Positions 23,607-30,302 of a DNA stretch of 32,238 nt are shown piece by piece (within the stretch, counting starts at the first letter, position 1; each line of letters begins with the position of its first letter). This stretch comes from Deltaproteobacteria bacterium (GTDB lineage Bacteria; Desulfobacterota; Desulfobaccia; Desulfobaccales; 0-14-0-80-60-11): NCBI GenBank assembly GCA_021813445.1, contig JAKAKP010000162.1, forward strand, positions 1-32,238, in the 5' to 3' direction. A program made the translations under genes and the position numbers. The notes under the pieces are model-generated. The model did no database searches and was not told where the DNA came from. It saw only the letters and a program-made list of their open reading frames with translations.

Positions 23607-24343
23607 AACTGAGGCAGAACAAGAAATTCTTCGGAGACCGCACCATTCTCCGGGGTATCTCTTTTTGCCTGGAGGTAGGCGAGATTCTGGGCCTCATCGG
23701 CCCCAACGGCGCCGGCAAAACCACTCTGTTTAATATCATCAGCGGTTGGCAGAAACCCGCGGCCGGCAGCGTGATCTTTTTGGGTCAAGAAACAAATACC
23801 TGGCCCCCGGAGCGCCTGAGCCGCGCCGGTCTGGCCAGGACTTTCCAATCCCCGCAAATCTTTCCGGAAATGTGCGCCCTGGAGAACGTCCTCATGGGGG
23901 CCTGGTTGCGCCAGGAGCACCCTCCTCTTCCCGAGGCCCAGGAAGAGGCCGCGTATTGCCTCTCCCTGGTGGGACTGATGGATAAGGGGCAGACCCCGGT
24001 CCGGGAATTGCCCTTGCCCCAGCAACGTCTGGTGGAATTGGCCCGGGCCCTGGCCACCCGGCCCCGGCTGTTGCTCCTGGACGAAATCGCGGCCGGCTTC
24101 AGCCAGGCGGCTCTGAACCGTCTGGCCGCAGGGCTGCTCAAATTGCGGGATCAGGGGCTGACGCTGCTGCTCACCGACCACCTGTTTACCCTCCTGGAGG
24201 CGGTGACCGACCGGGTCCTGGCCCTGGACCATGGGGAGATCATCGCCCAGGGACCGCCGGCGGATTTGATCCGCCACCCGGAAGTGATTTCGGCCTACCT
24301 GGGTACCCGGTATTGCTCCAACGCCAACAACGGAGGCGCCTGA
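23576..24343 (+). CDS. livG: Branched-chain amino acid ABC transporter ATPase LivG
   Basis: A 255-aa ATP-binding protein. Walker A (GPNGAGKTT at about 41-49), Q-loop (RTFQSPQIFPEM), Walker B (RLLLLDE) and the switch His (LLTDHLF) are present. The signature is unusual: ELPLPQQRLVELARAL, where LivG proteins have LPYGQQR or LSGGQ; the conserved Gly is replaced by Pro. The D-loop side also differs (DEIAAGFSQ in place of DEPxAGL). The protein may hydrolyse ATP slowly, with LivF supplying the better site. It overlaps livM by 31 nt and is followed by livF (GATG overlap). Confidence 0.93.
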   Translation: MAASAAQVCLELRQNKKFFGDRTILRGISFCLEVGEILGLIGPNGAGKTTLFNIISGWQKPAAGSVIFLGQETNTWPPERLSRAGLARTFQSPQIFPEMCALENVLMGAWLRQEHPPLPEAQEEAAYCLSLVGLMDKGQTPVRELPLPQQRLVELARALATRPRLLLLDEIAAGFSQAALNRLAAGLLKLRDQGLTLLLTDHLFTLLEAVTDRVLALDHGEIIAQGPPADLIRHPEVISAYLGTRYCSNANNGGA

Positions 24344-25068
24344 TGTCCACGGACGCGCCCCCCCAGCCCCTTCTCGAAGCCCAGAACCTCTCGGTCTTTC
24401 TGCAGGGGCAACGGGTGCTGACGGATTTGAACTTTTCCTTCCTGCCCCATCAGATCGTGGCCATCATCGGCATCGAAGGCGCCGGCAAATCCACCCTGCT
24501 CAAGGCTCTGGAGGGCTTGCAGCGGCCGGTGACCGGGCGCATTATCTTCGCCGGGGAGACCGTGGAAACCTTGCCTGCCTGGGAAATGGTGCGGCGGGGT
24601 GCGGTCTATGTGCCGGAGGGGATGCGCGTCTTTCCGGGGATGAGCGTCTTGGAAAACCTGGAAGTGGGGGCCTATCTGGTGCGCCGGCAGCTTAAGGCCA
24701 ATCTGGATAAGGTGTGCCACATCTTTCCGGAACTCCGGGACCGGCTGCATTCCCCGGCCGGTATCTTAAGCGGCGGCCAGCAACGCATGGTCACCCTGGG
24801 CCGGGGGCTCATGTCCGCGCCCCGTCTCCTCATGCTGGACGAACCCTTCATGGGCTTGAGCCCCAAGCTGGTGCAAAGGTTTTGCGACTCTTTCCGGGAC
24901 CTGCGGCAAAGCGGCATCACCTTGCTGATTTCGGGGCAAATCATGCAGCGGGTGTTGAACGTGGCCGAGAAGGCCTATATTTTGGAGAAAGGGGGAATCA
25001 CCTTCGCGGGGACCGGCCCCCATCTCTTGCAGGACCCCCACCTGCAGGAAATCATCCTACCGGTGTAA
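24343..25068 (+). CDS. livF: Branched-chain amino acid ABC transporter ATPase LivF
   Basis: The second ATPase, 241 aa. Walker A (GIEGAGKST), signature LSGGQQRMVTLGRGL and Walker B (RLLMLDEPFMGLSP) are intact. In place of the usual EQN at the switch position it has SGQ. ATG 24343 overlaps the livG stop (TGATG) and is preceded by GGAGGCG, so a longer upstream frame is rejected. It closes the livKHMGF operon. Confidence 0.94.
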   Translation: MSTDAPPQPLLEAQNLSVFLQGQRVLTDLNFSFLPHQIVAIIGIEGAGKSTLLKALEGLQRPVTGRIIFAGETVETLPAWEMVRRGAVYVPEGMRVFPGMSVLENLEVGAYLVRRQLKANLDKVCHIFPELRDRLHSPAGILSGGQQRMVTLGRGLMSAPRLLMLDEPFMGLSPKLVQRFCDSFRDLRQSGITLLISGQIMQRVLNVAEKAYILEKGGITFAGTGPHLLQDPHLQEIILPV

Positions 25069-25260
25069 TACCAGGTTCCCTTTTTAAGCCACAAATTTAG
25101 TGGACCGGCGTTATCACCGCCACCCGCGAGCAATAATTAACTGCGGCTAAACGCCTTCGCTTCTGCCCCTCCCCCGGCCTGCATCGCCCCGGCTTGCAAA
25201 TCTCCAAGAAGGCCTTAACTTCTAATTAGCTACGTGATCTCCCTGGCGGGGGTGTAAATC

Positions 25261-25698
25261 ATGATGAGAAAGTCTAGCGGCTGCGGGCGGAACGAGTCCC
25301 TCCGGCCGGGAATAGTGACTGCTCAAGGCTGGCAGCACAGGGCCTGGCGGAGCCTGCGATTGCTCCCGTTTTGTCTGCTCCTCCCCCTGTCTGCGTGCGC
25401 ACCCTATGGCTACGTGGGCTACGACACCTACGGCTCTGACTACTATTATCCCTATGATTACTCCTACCCATACTATTACTATGATTATTACTACTATCCA
25501 TCGGGTTACTACTACAGTCCCTATGTCTATCCGCGCCATCACTACGGCGGGCACTATTACCGGGGCGGGGGCACCGGCACTCGCGGCGGGGGCGTCGGCA
25601 CTCGTGGCAGAGGCGGCCCCATTGGCGGCGGTGGCCGTCCCGGTGGGGGCGGCGGTAGCAGCGGCGGCCGCGGTGGGGCTGGCAGCGGCCATCGCTAA
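25261..25698 (+). CDS. Tyr- and Gly-rich putative lipoprotein
   Basis: A 145-aa protein. After a basic N-terminus and a hydrophobic stretch (about 32-45) comes a lipobox LSAC with Cys46. Then follow a tract with roughly 24 Tyr (about 49-94) and a Gly/Arg-rich tail (101-145). No domain is recognised. Tyr-rich plus Gly-rich tracts suggest a surface or matrix-associated component, but this is inference. GGGGGT lies before ATG 25261; ATG 25264 is equally possible. A small hairpin (25705-25720) follows the stop. Confidence 0.6.
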   Translation: MMRKSSGCGRNESLRPGIVTAQGWQHRAWRSLRLLPFCLLLPLSACAPYGYVGYDTYGSDYYYPYDYSYPYYYYDYYYYPSGYYYSPYVYPRHHYGGHYYRGGGTGTRGGGVGTRGRGGPIGGGGRPGGGGGSSGGRGGAGSGHR

Positions 25699-25704
25699 CT
25701 AAGC

Positions 25705-25720
25705 ACGGCCACTAGGCCGT
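25705..25720 (+). terminator. Weak terminator-like hairpin after the Tyr-rich lipoprotein
   Basis: ACGGCC-ACTA-GGCCGT followed by TTCC. A perfect 6-bp stem but only a short T-run. Confidence 0.35.
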
Positions 25721-25808
25721 TTCCTATCTTGGTTAAAATTCCGGTTAAGGCCAGGCCTGTAGGGGCCAGAAAAAGGATGTAGACCATTATTCCCGAAGGA
25801 GAAACAAC

Positions 25809-26258
25809 ATGCGTGGGAAAGTGCATTTCTTGCTGGCAGGGTTATCATTTTTCTTGGCGGCGGCACTCCTTGCCGCCATCCCGGTCCTGGCCCAGGAGAA
25901 GGGCGGGCCCAATGAAAAGATAGTTAAAGAGTTGAACCTCACTCCGGAGAAAGCCAAAGAATTCCAGGCAGTGGATGCCAGATACGCCCAGAGCCGGGAA
26001 GAGCTCATCAACCGGATCAAGAAAGACGAAAGCGCCCTGGAACAGGCCCTGGCCGCTCCCAAGCCTGATGAACCCAAGATCAAAGATTTGGCCGCTTCCA
26101 TCAGCAGCGATCATGCCAAGCTCTTTGAAACCTTCAAGGCTCAGCGCCAGGAGGAATTGCAGCTCCTGACCCCGATCCAGCAGGGAAAATTTATCCTGGC
26201 CCTGAAACGGTGGCATGAAGAGATGTGCAAGAAAGAGGCACATCCAGAGAAGAAATAA
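25809..26258 (+). CDS. Spy/CpxP-like periplasmic protein
   Basis: A 149-aa exported protein, signal peptide to about residue 28 (AIPVLAQ). The mature region is helical and charged, with KELNLTPEKAKEFQAVDARY and LTPIQQGKFILALKRW, matching the LTxxQ repeat pattern of Spy/CpxP and related proteins, including metal-responsive ones. Members act as periplasmic chaperones or envelope-stress modulators. GAAGGAGAAACAAC precedes ATG 25809. It is preceded by a hairpin after the lipoprotein gene, so it is probably transcribed alone. Confidence 0.75.
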   Translation: MRGKVHFLLAGLSFFLAAALLAAIPVLAQEKGGPNEKIVKELNLTPEKAKEFQAVDARYAQSREELINRIKKDESALEQALAAPKPDEPKIKDLAASISSDHAKLFETFKAQRQEELQLLTPIQQGKFILALKRWHEEMCKKEAHPEKK

Positions 26259-26404
26259 CGCCAAATTCATATCGCCATGTAACAAACCGGCAGAATCAGC
26301 GGCGTTCATCTGCGTTTAGCGGCGGTAAAATATAAGCCGCCGATGCACGCCGGTCTTTAGGATTTGTTGCAGGCAAAAGCGAACTTGATATAACCGGCAG
26401 GCCG

Positions 26405-26421
26405 GACCGCGGCCCGCGGTC
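26405..26421. repeat. GC-rich perfect palindrome
   Basis: GACCGCGG-C-CCGCGGTC between the Spy-like gene and the lytic transglycosylase. Meaning unknown; it lies just before a terminator. Confidence 0.35.
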
Positions 26422-26430
26422 TGGAACGAC

Positions 26431-26472
26431 AAGGGCGGGCTCCCGGCGGTCAAAGATCCGGGGCCCGCCCTT
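26431..26472. terminator. Terminator between convergent genes
   Basis: AAGGGCGGGC (26431-26440) and GCCCGCCCTT (26463-26472) form a perfect 10-bp stem between the convergent Spy-like and lytic transglycosylase genes, and could serve both. Confidence 0.7.
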
Positions 26473-26513
26473 GATTTAATTCCTCAGAACAGTTAACGCT
26501 CCCCGCACCTTCT

Positions 26514-28259
26514 TCAGATTCGGGGCAGCAGGCCTTTTTTCTCTTCAGCCAGATAATACCCCATTACCTGGGTCAGGAAATCCCGGGTCTCCTTGATGTC
26601 TGGCACCCGGTAACCGCAATCCACCACCCGCTGGAAACCGGCATTATAACCCGCCAGGGCCAGGGGCAGAGAGCCTCCGAAGGCATCGATCAGAAGCCGC
26701 AAGTAGCGACAACCGCCGAAGATATTCTCCCTGGGGTTAAAGGGTTCCTGCACTCCCAGGAAGGTCGCGGTCCCGGGCATCAATTGCATCAGCCCCATGG
26801 CCCCTTTGGGGGACACGGCCCAGGACGCGAAGTTCGACTCCGCCTTGATCACGGCCCGAATCAGGGAGGGCGGCAGGGCGTAAGTCCTGCCAGCTTCCTG
26901 AATGATCGGTTCCAACTGGGCCCGGGCCTCCATCACTGGCGCACCTTTCTCCAAGTTGAGTGCCGGCGGGGCATTGGTGATGGTCAACCTGCCCCGGCTG
27001 TCCCGGGACACGCTGATCCCGCCGTAATTGCGGCCCGGAGAGGGAACGCTCCGCGGGAGGGTCCCAGGACTTCTGAAGGCCGCGGCATATGCTGCTTCGG
27101 GGTTAATACTGACCATCCTCAGTTTCCGGCCCAGTTCCGAGAGACTGGGCAATAGCGGCGGCCCCGGGAGGCCCGGAGCAGGCGCGGTTTCCACATGCCA
27201 GACCCCCTGCCGGTCCCGGTAGCGCCGGATGCCCCCCAAAAGTGCGGCCTGCGGCCCGCAAAAAGGTGCGGATATCAAGGCCGTGGGCGGCATGGGTGCT
27301 GCTTCGCCCTTATGGGTCCCGGCTTGCCGAACCGCAGGGGCTGCGGTTCCTGCCACAGGAGGAGGCCTGCCCTCCGGCGGCGGCGCTCTGCCTTCCTCCG
27401 GCCCGGCCCGGGCTTGCACCGAGGACGGCTGCTTTCCGGCCAGGGCTTTGGAGCCCGCGTCATTCCCCAGATTACTAATATGGATCACTCCCCGGCCGTC
27501 CCGGTAGCACCGGATGCCAGGCACCGCGGTGAATTCCTTGATTCCGGCGGCTGCGGTCAGGGCCGGGGGCACTATGCTGTCCGGATCATCCCCATTCCAG
27601 GATACGGTTTGCAGGGGCCAGGCCCCGGGCCGGGCTGCGCTCCGGTTAGCCAGTTCCTCCAGAAATTCTTTCTTGAAATCCGGGTTATTCTCCGCCTGCA
27701 GCACTCCGGGACCGGCATCTTCAGGGCCGGGAGCGACATTGGTGATGTGCAGGGTGCCGTGGCGATCCCGAAAGCGCCGGATACCGCCTCCCTGGATAGC
27801 TTCAGGCTGCCGGGGAACCGCCATTTGCTGGGCAATTGCCGCGGCCCCGGATTCCTCTCCCCTAAACGCCGCCTTTTGCACCGGCAGTGCTCCGGCATCG
27901 CCCCCCATCTCCGGCACTACAGTGATTCCCGGTCTTGCAAGTCCATGCTGCTGGTTTGGACCGCCGGGGACTTGTGCGGTGTTTTGCGGCCTGGCCGCAA
28001 CCGGGGTCGGGATCTGGGGGCTGTGGTTTTCCCCCGCGGTCACGGGGGGTGCGGAGAAGTCGGGCTGCTTCACCGGGTCCAGGCCCCCGGTGGTGCTGCC
28101 TGGATTTTCTGGGGATTTTTGAGCTGACGCGGCGGGACCTTTATTGCTGATATGGATGATGCCCTGGCTGTCGGTATGGCGCTGGATATCCGCGGCTCCC
28201 GGAGCAGCCAGGAGCAGCCAGGCCAGAAGCATGGTGGGAATGCCGACTCGCCAGAACAT
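26514..28259 (-). CDS. Lytic transglycosylase with five DUF4124-like repeats
   Basis: A 581-aa exported protein. The C-terminal domain (about 455-565) is an SLT lytic transglycosylase: catalytic Glu474 in AESNF, then SPKGAMGLMQLMPGTATFLGV and LALAGYNAG. It cleaves peptidoglycan between MurNAc and GlcNAc. Before it lie five copies of a short motif, xRxRDxxGxxHIxN, at about 25-39, 160-174, 249-263, 344-358 and 415-429, separated by Pro/Ala-rich linkers; they resemble DUF4124. The start is set at ATG 28257-28259 because GGGGGTG precedes it and the hydrophobic signal (MLLAWLLLAAPGAA) follows; an upstream extension to 28304 is possible. The substrate of the repeats is unknown, possibly cell-wall or protein binding. 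Confidence 0.88.
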   Translation of the reverse strand: MFWRVGIPTMLLAWLLLAAPGAADIQRHTDSQGIIHISNKGPAASAQKSPENPGSTTGGLDPVKQPDFSAPPVTAGENHSPQIPTPVAARPQNTAQVPGGPNQQHGLARPGITVVPEMGGDAGALPVQKAAFRGEESGAAAIAQQMAVPRQPEAIQGGGIRRFRDRHGTLHITNVAPGPEDAGPGVLQAENNPDFKKEFLEELANRSAARPGAWPLQTVSWNGDDPDSIVPPALTAAAGIKEFTAVPGIRCYRDGRGVIHISNLGNDAGSKALAGKQPSSVQARAGPEEGRAPPPEGRPPPVAGTAAPAVRQAGTHKGEAAPMPPTALISAPFCGPQAALLGGIRRYRDRQGVWHVETAPAPGLPGPPLLPSLSELGRKLRMVSINPEAAYAAAFRSPGTLPRSVPSPGRNYGGISVSRDSRGRLTITNAPPALNLEKGAPVMEARAQLEPIIQEAGRTYALPPSLIRAVIKAESNFASWAVSPKGAMGLMQLMPGTATFLGVQEPFNPRENIFGGCRYLRLLIDAFGGSLPLALAGYNAGFQRVVDCGYRVPDIKETRDFLTQVMGYYLAEEKKGLLPRI

Positions 28260-28516
28260 AAGCACCCCCATGATCAATAAAGATTTTATGGCCGGACTGT
28301 GCACAAATTATTGTTTAGGAATATTAAATTTCTTACCAACAAAAGTCAAGTTTCGGCGGCTGGCCCGGCCTTACTTATTCGGCGTCTCTTGTTGTCGGCA
28401 ATTGCAGGGGCTAAATTTTCCTGGCCCCCCTCCCCTTTTTTGTTGCATGATATTCTCCAATTTTAAACAACTGGCGGCGGCAGCGGATGTCTGCGCCTCG
28501 AGAGGAAGGCGGGAAA

Positions 28517-29032
28517 ATGGATCTTTCGCTGATTGACAGCCTGGAAACCCCGGCGCTGCGGGAGTATATTAAATTTTTGCTCTGGCATTACCGGGTGATG
28601 GATTCCTTCTGGTACCTCTACATCACGGAACTATTTGACGAAGCCACCGCGGACCGGCTGAACGAAAAGGTCTGGGGGAAAATCCCGGCCCTGGGCGCCC
28701 GGGACCTGATCAAGAGATTTCATCTCCACGAGAAGGGGTTAACCGGCCTGGTCCAAGCCATGCGCTACTGGCCTTGGCATATCCTGGTGGGCTACCGGAT
28801 TGAGGAAAACCCGGACGAAGTCATGATTTCGGTCCCTTCCTGCCCCACCCAGGAAGCCCGCTTAAAGCGCGGCCTCAAGGAATATCACTGCAAAGAAATG
28901 CACCGGCGGGAGTTCGAGAGCTTCGCCCGGGAGATCGATCCCCGGATTCAGACGGAGTGTCTTTTTGCCCCGCCCGATGCCCATCCCCCGGAGATGACGT
29001 GTCAGTGGCGTTTTACTTTGGCGGGTAGTTAA
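28517..29032 (+). CDS. Hypothetical protein (DUF6125-like)
   Basis: A 171-aa cytoplasmic protein without signal or membrane segments. The core has conserved Trp/Tyr/His (FLLWHYRVMDSFWYLYITE; AMRYWPWHILVGYRIE) and a Cys/His-rich C-terminal half (SVPSCPTQEARLKRGL, EYHCKEMH, TECLFAPPDAHPPEMTCQW). This reminds me of DUF6125 and of L-2-amino-thiazoline-4-carboxylic acid hydrolase-like proteins, but I cannot confirm it. Cys and His positions might bind metal. ATG 28517 is preferred over 28487 because of GGAAGGCGGGAAA before it. Divergent from the transglycosylase. Confidence 0.6.
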   Translation: MDLSLIDSLETPALREYIKFLLWHYRVMDSFWYLYITELFDEATADRLNEKVWGKIPALGARDLIKRFHLHEKGLTGLVQAMRYWPWHILVGYRIEENPDEVMISVPSCPTQEARLKRGLKEYHCKEMHRREFESFAREIDPRIQTECLFAPPDAHPPEMTCQWRFTLAGS

Positions 29033-29098
29033 TAGAGTACATGGGCTTCCCAGTCCCCTCCCCTCCTGGCAAAAGCCCGGGTCCTTAGGTTCCGTTGC

Positions 29099-29386
29099 TT
29101 AGCGGTAATCACGCCCGCGGCCGCCGAAGCCCCGTTTCTGCTGGGGCCTGGCTTCGTTGACCACCAGGGTACGGCCTTCAATATTTTTGCCGTTGAACAT
29201 GGAGATCGCTTTTTGGCCTTCTAATTTGCTTTCCATCTCCACAAATGCGAAGCCCCGGGGCTGGCCCGTTTGCCGGTCGTGGATGATTTTGGCGGAGGCC
29301 ACGTGACCAGCTTCCGCAAATAAACCCCTTAGCTGCTCTTCGGTCATTTGGTGGGGCAGGTTACCCACATACAATTTGATGCTCAT
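29099..29386 (-). CDS. RRM-domain RNA-binding protein
   Basis: A 95-aa single RRM protein of the bacterial glycine-rich RNA-binding type. RNP2 (KLYVGNLP, residues 4-11) and RNP1 (RGFAFVEM, about 44-51) are both present, followed by a short Arg/Gly-rich tail (RGFGGRGRDYR). Such proteins are RNA chaperones, often cold-induced. GGAGGAGCA immediately precedes ATG 29384-29386. It lies 26 bp after the 52-aa basic protein and close to a cold-shock gene on the same strand. Confidence 0.93.
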   Translation of the reverse strand: MSIKLYVGNLPHQMTEEQLRGLFAEAGHVASAKIIHDRQTGQPRGFAFVEMESKLEGQKAISMFNGKNIEGRTLVVNEARPQQKRGFGGRGRDYR

Positions 29387-29412
29387 TGCTCCTCCTCAAC
29401 CGCTTAGATGGT

Positions 29413-29571
29413 CTAATCCGGAATTTGAGAGCTATCTTCAGATGCCTGGGGTGCCTCTTCTGCGGGTGCGTTGGTGATTTTTCCCTGGCGGCGTTTCATT
29501 TTTTCTTCGTTTTTCTGTTTCCGGGCCATTTCTTTGGCCCGTTTTTCCCAGCCATAACGGTTTCTTGCCAT
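29413..29571 (-). CDS. Small basic protein (52 aa) upstream of RRM gene
   Basis: A short frame with ATG 29569-29571, a good ribosome site (GAGGTGTGAAG) and TAG at 29413-29415. The peptide begins MARNRYGWEKRAKEMARKQK, is strongly basic in its first 34 residues and acidic afterwards. Similar short K/R-rich proteins occur in Desulfobacterota near RNA-binding genes, as far as I recall. Located between cold-shock and RRM genes, it may be a small RNA-associated factor. Confidence 0.7.
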   Translation of the reverse strand: MARNRYGWEKRAKEMARKQKNEEKMKRRQGKITNAPAEEAPQASEDSSQIPD

Positions 29572-29597
29572 CTTCACACCTCATAGGCCTTAAAAGC

Positions 29598-29632
29598 CAG
29601 AACTCCGGGGCCATGGGACCGCCGGAGTTCTG
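29598..29632. terminator. Terminator after the cold-shock gene
   Basis: CAGAACTCCGG (29598-29608) pairs with CCGGAGTTCTG (29622-29632) and is followed on the minus strand by GGCTTTTAAGG. It separates csp from the 52-aa/RRM pair, so only some transcripts read through. Confidence 0.7.
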
Positions 29633-29650
29633 AGCCTCAAGCCTGGCAGC

Positions 29651-29854
29651 TTACAGTTTAACCACGTTCTGGGCCTGGGCACCCTTGGGGCCCTGAACCA
29701 CCTCGAACTCCACTTCCTGGTCTTCGGCCAGGGAGCGAAAGCCTTCGCCGATGATGGCGCTATGATGCACGAATACATCAGGACCGCTTGCCCGGGAGAT
29801 GAAGCCGTAGCCCTTGGAGTCGTTAAACCATTTTACCTTACCAGTTTCCTTCAT
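29651..29854 (-). CDS. csp: Cold-shock protein
   Basis: A 67-aa CspA-type OB-fold protein. RNP1 (SKGYGFIS) and RNP2 (DVFVHHSAI) are intact. It binds single-stranded RNA and unwinds secondary structures. GGAGG, followed by TTTTTC, precedes ATG 29852-29854. Upstream on the minus strand lies a T/A-rich leader of about 150 bases, typical of csp mRNAs, and a hairpin (CTGCAG-CTT-CTGCAG) directly next to the ribosome site. It leads the small RNA-chaperone cluster that includes the RRM protein. Confidence 0.95.
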   Translation of the reverse strand: MKETGKVKWFNDSKGYGFISRASGPDVFVHHSAIIGEGFRSLAEDQEVEFEVVQGPKGAQAQNVVKL

Positions 29855-29859
29855 GAAAA

Positions 29860-29880
29860 ACCTCCTGCAGAAGCTGCAGT
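29860..29880 (-). promoter_or_regulatory. Hairpin next to the csp ribosome site
   Basis: On the minus strand CTGCAG-CTT-CTGCAG forms a 6-bp stem just before GGAGG, and flanking AAAAC/GTTTT extend it imperfectly. Folding could hide the ribosome site and respond to temperature. Confidence 0.35.
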
Positions 29881-30044
29881 TTTTATCCTGCCAAAAAAGC
29901 AGGGCGCACAGCAGTCAGGCAAAAAAAAACCGGCGAAGGATTTTTAGCATCCCCGTCCGATTAATGTCCAGGACTCGCGGGCCCTGCCTTCAGTCTGACA
30001 TGCTAAACTGCATTTAATAATACATCCCAGATGGCCCATTGTCA

Positions 30045-30082
30045 AGCCATTCAGCCAATTAACAGCCATTCAGCCAATTAAC
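30045..30082. repeat. Tandem 19-bp repeat
   Basis: AGCCATTCAGCCAATTAAC occurs twice, head to tail, at 30045-30063 and 30064-30082, both copies identical. It is in the intergenic region between csp and the histidine kinase. Purpose unknown; perhaps a recent slippage or a regulator site. Apart from this and the csp leader, I see nothing else in 29881-30302. Confidence 0.75.
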
Positions 30083-30302
30083 TCTATTCTTGAAACTTTT
30101 CCAGTTATATTCCAGGATATCCCTAGCCACTTAATTCCCCCGGCCAGCCCCCACGCAATCGCGGCAGGGGTCAGCGACAATTCGGATGCTTTTGTTAGCG
30201 CCAACCCCGCTCTTATCTTCTTATTTTTAAAAGCAAAGATGGAGATTATTTTCTTTATTCATTTTTGAACCTATGGCATCATAAATTCCACCTGTAAACT
30301 AT

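Noticed and set aside
27195-28127. Plus-strand 310-aa frame
   Set aside because: Antisense to the lytic transglycosylase; Pro/Gly/Arg-rich composition without motifs.
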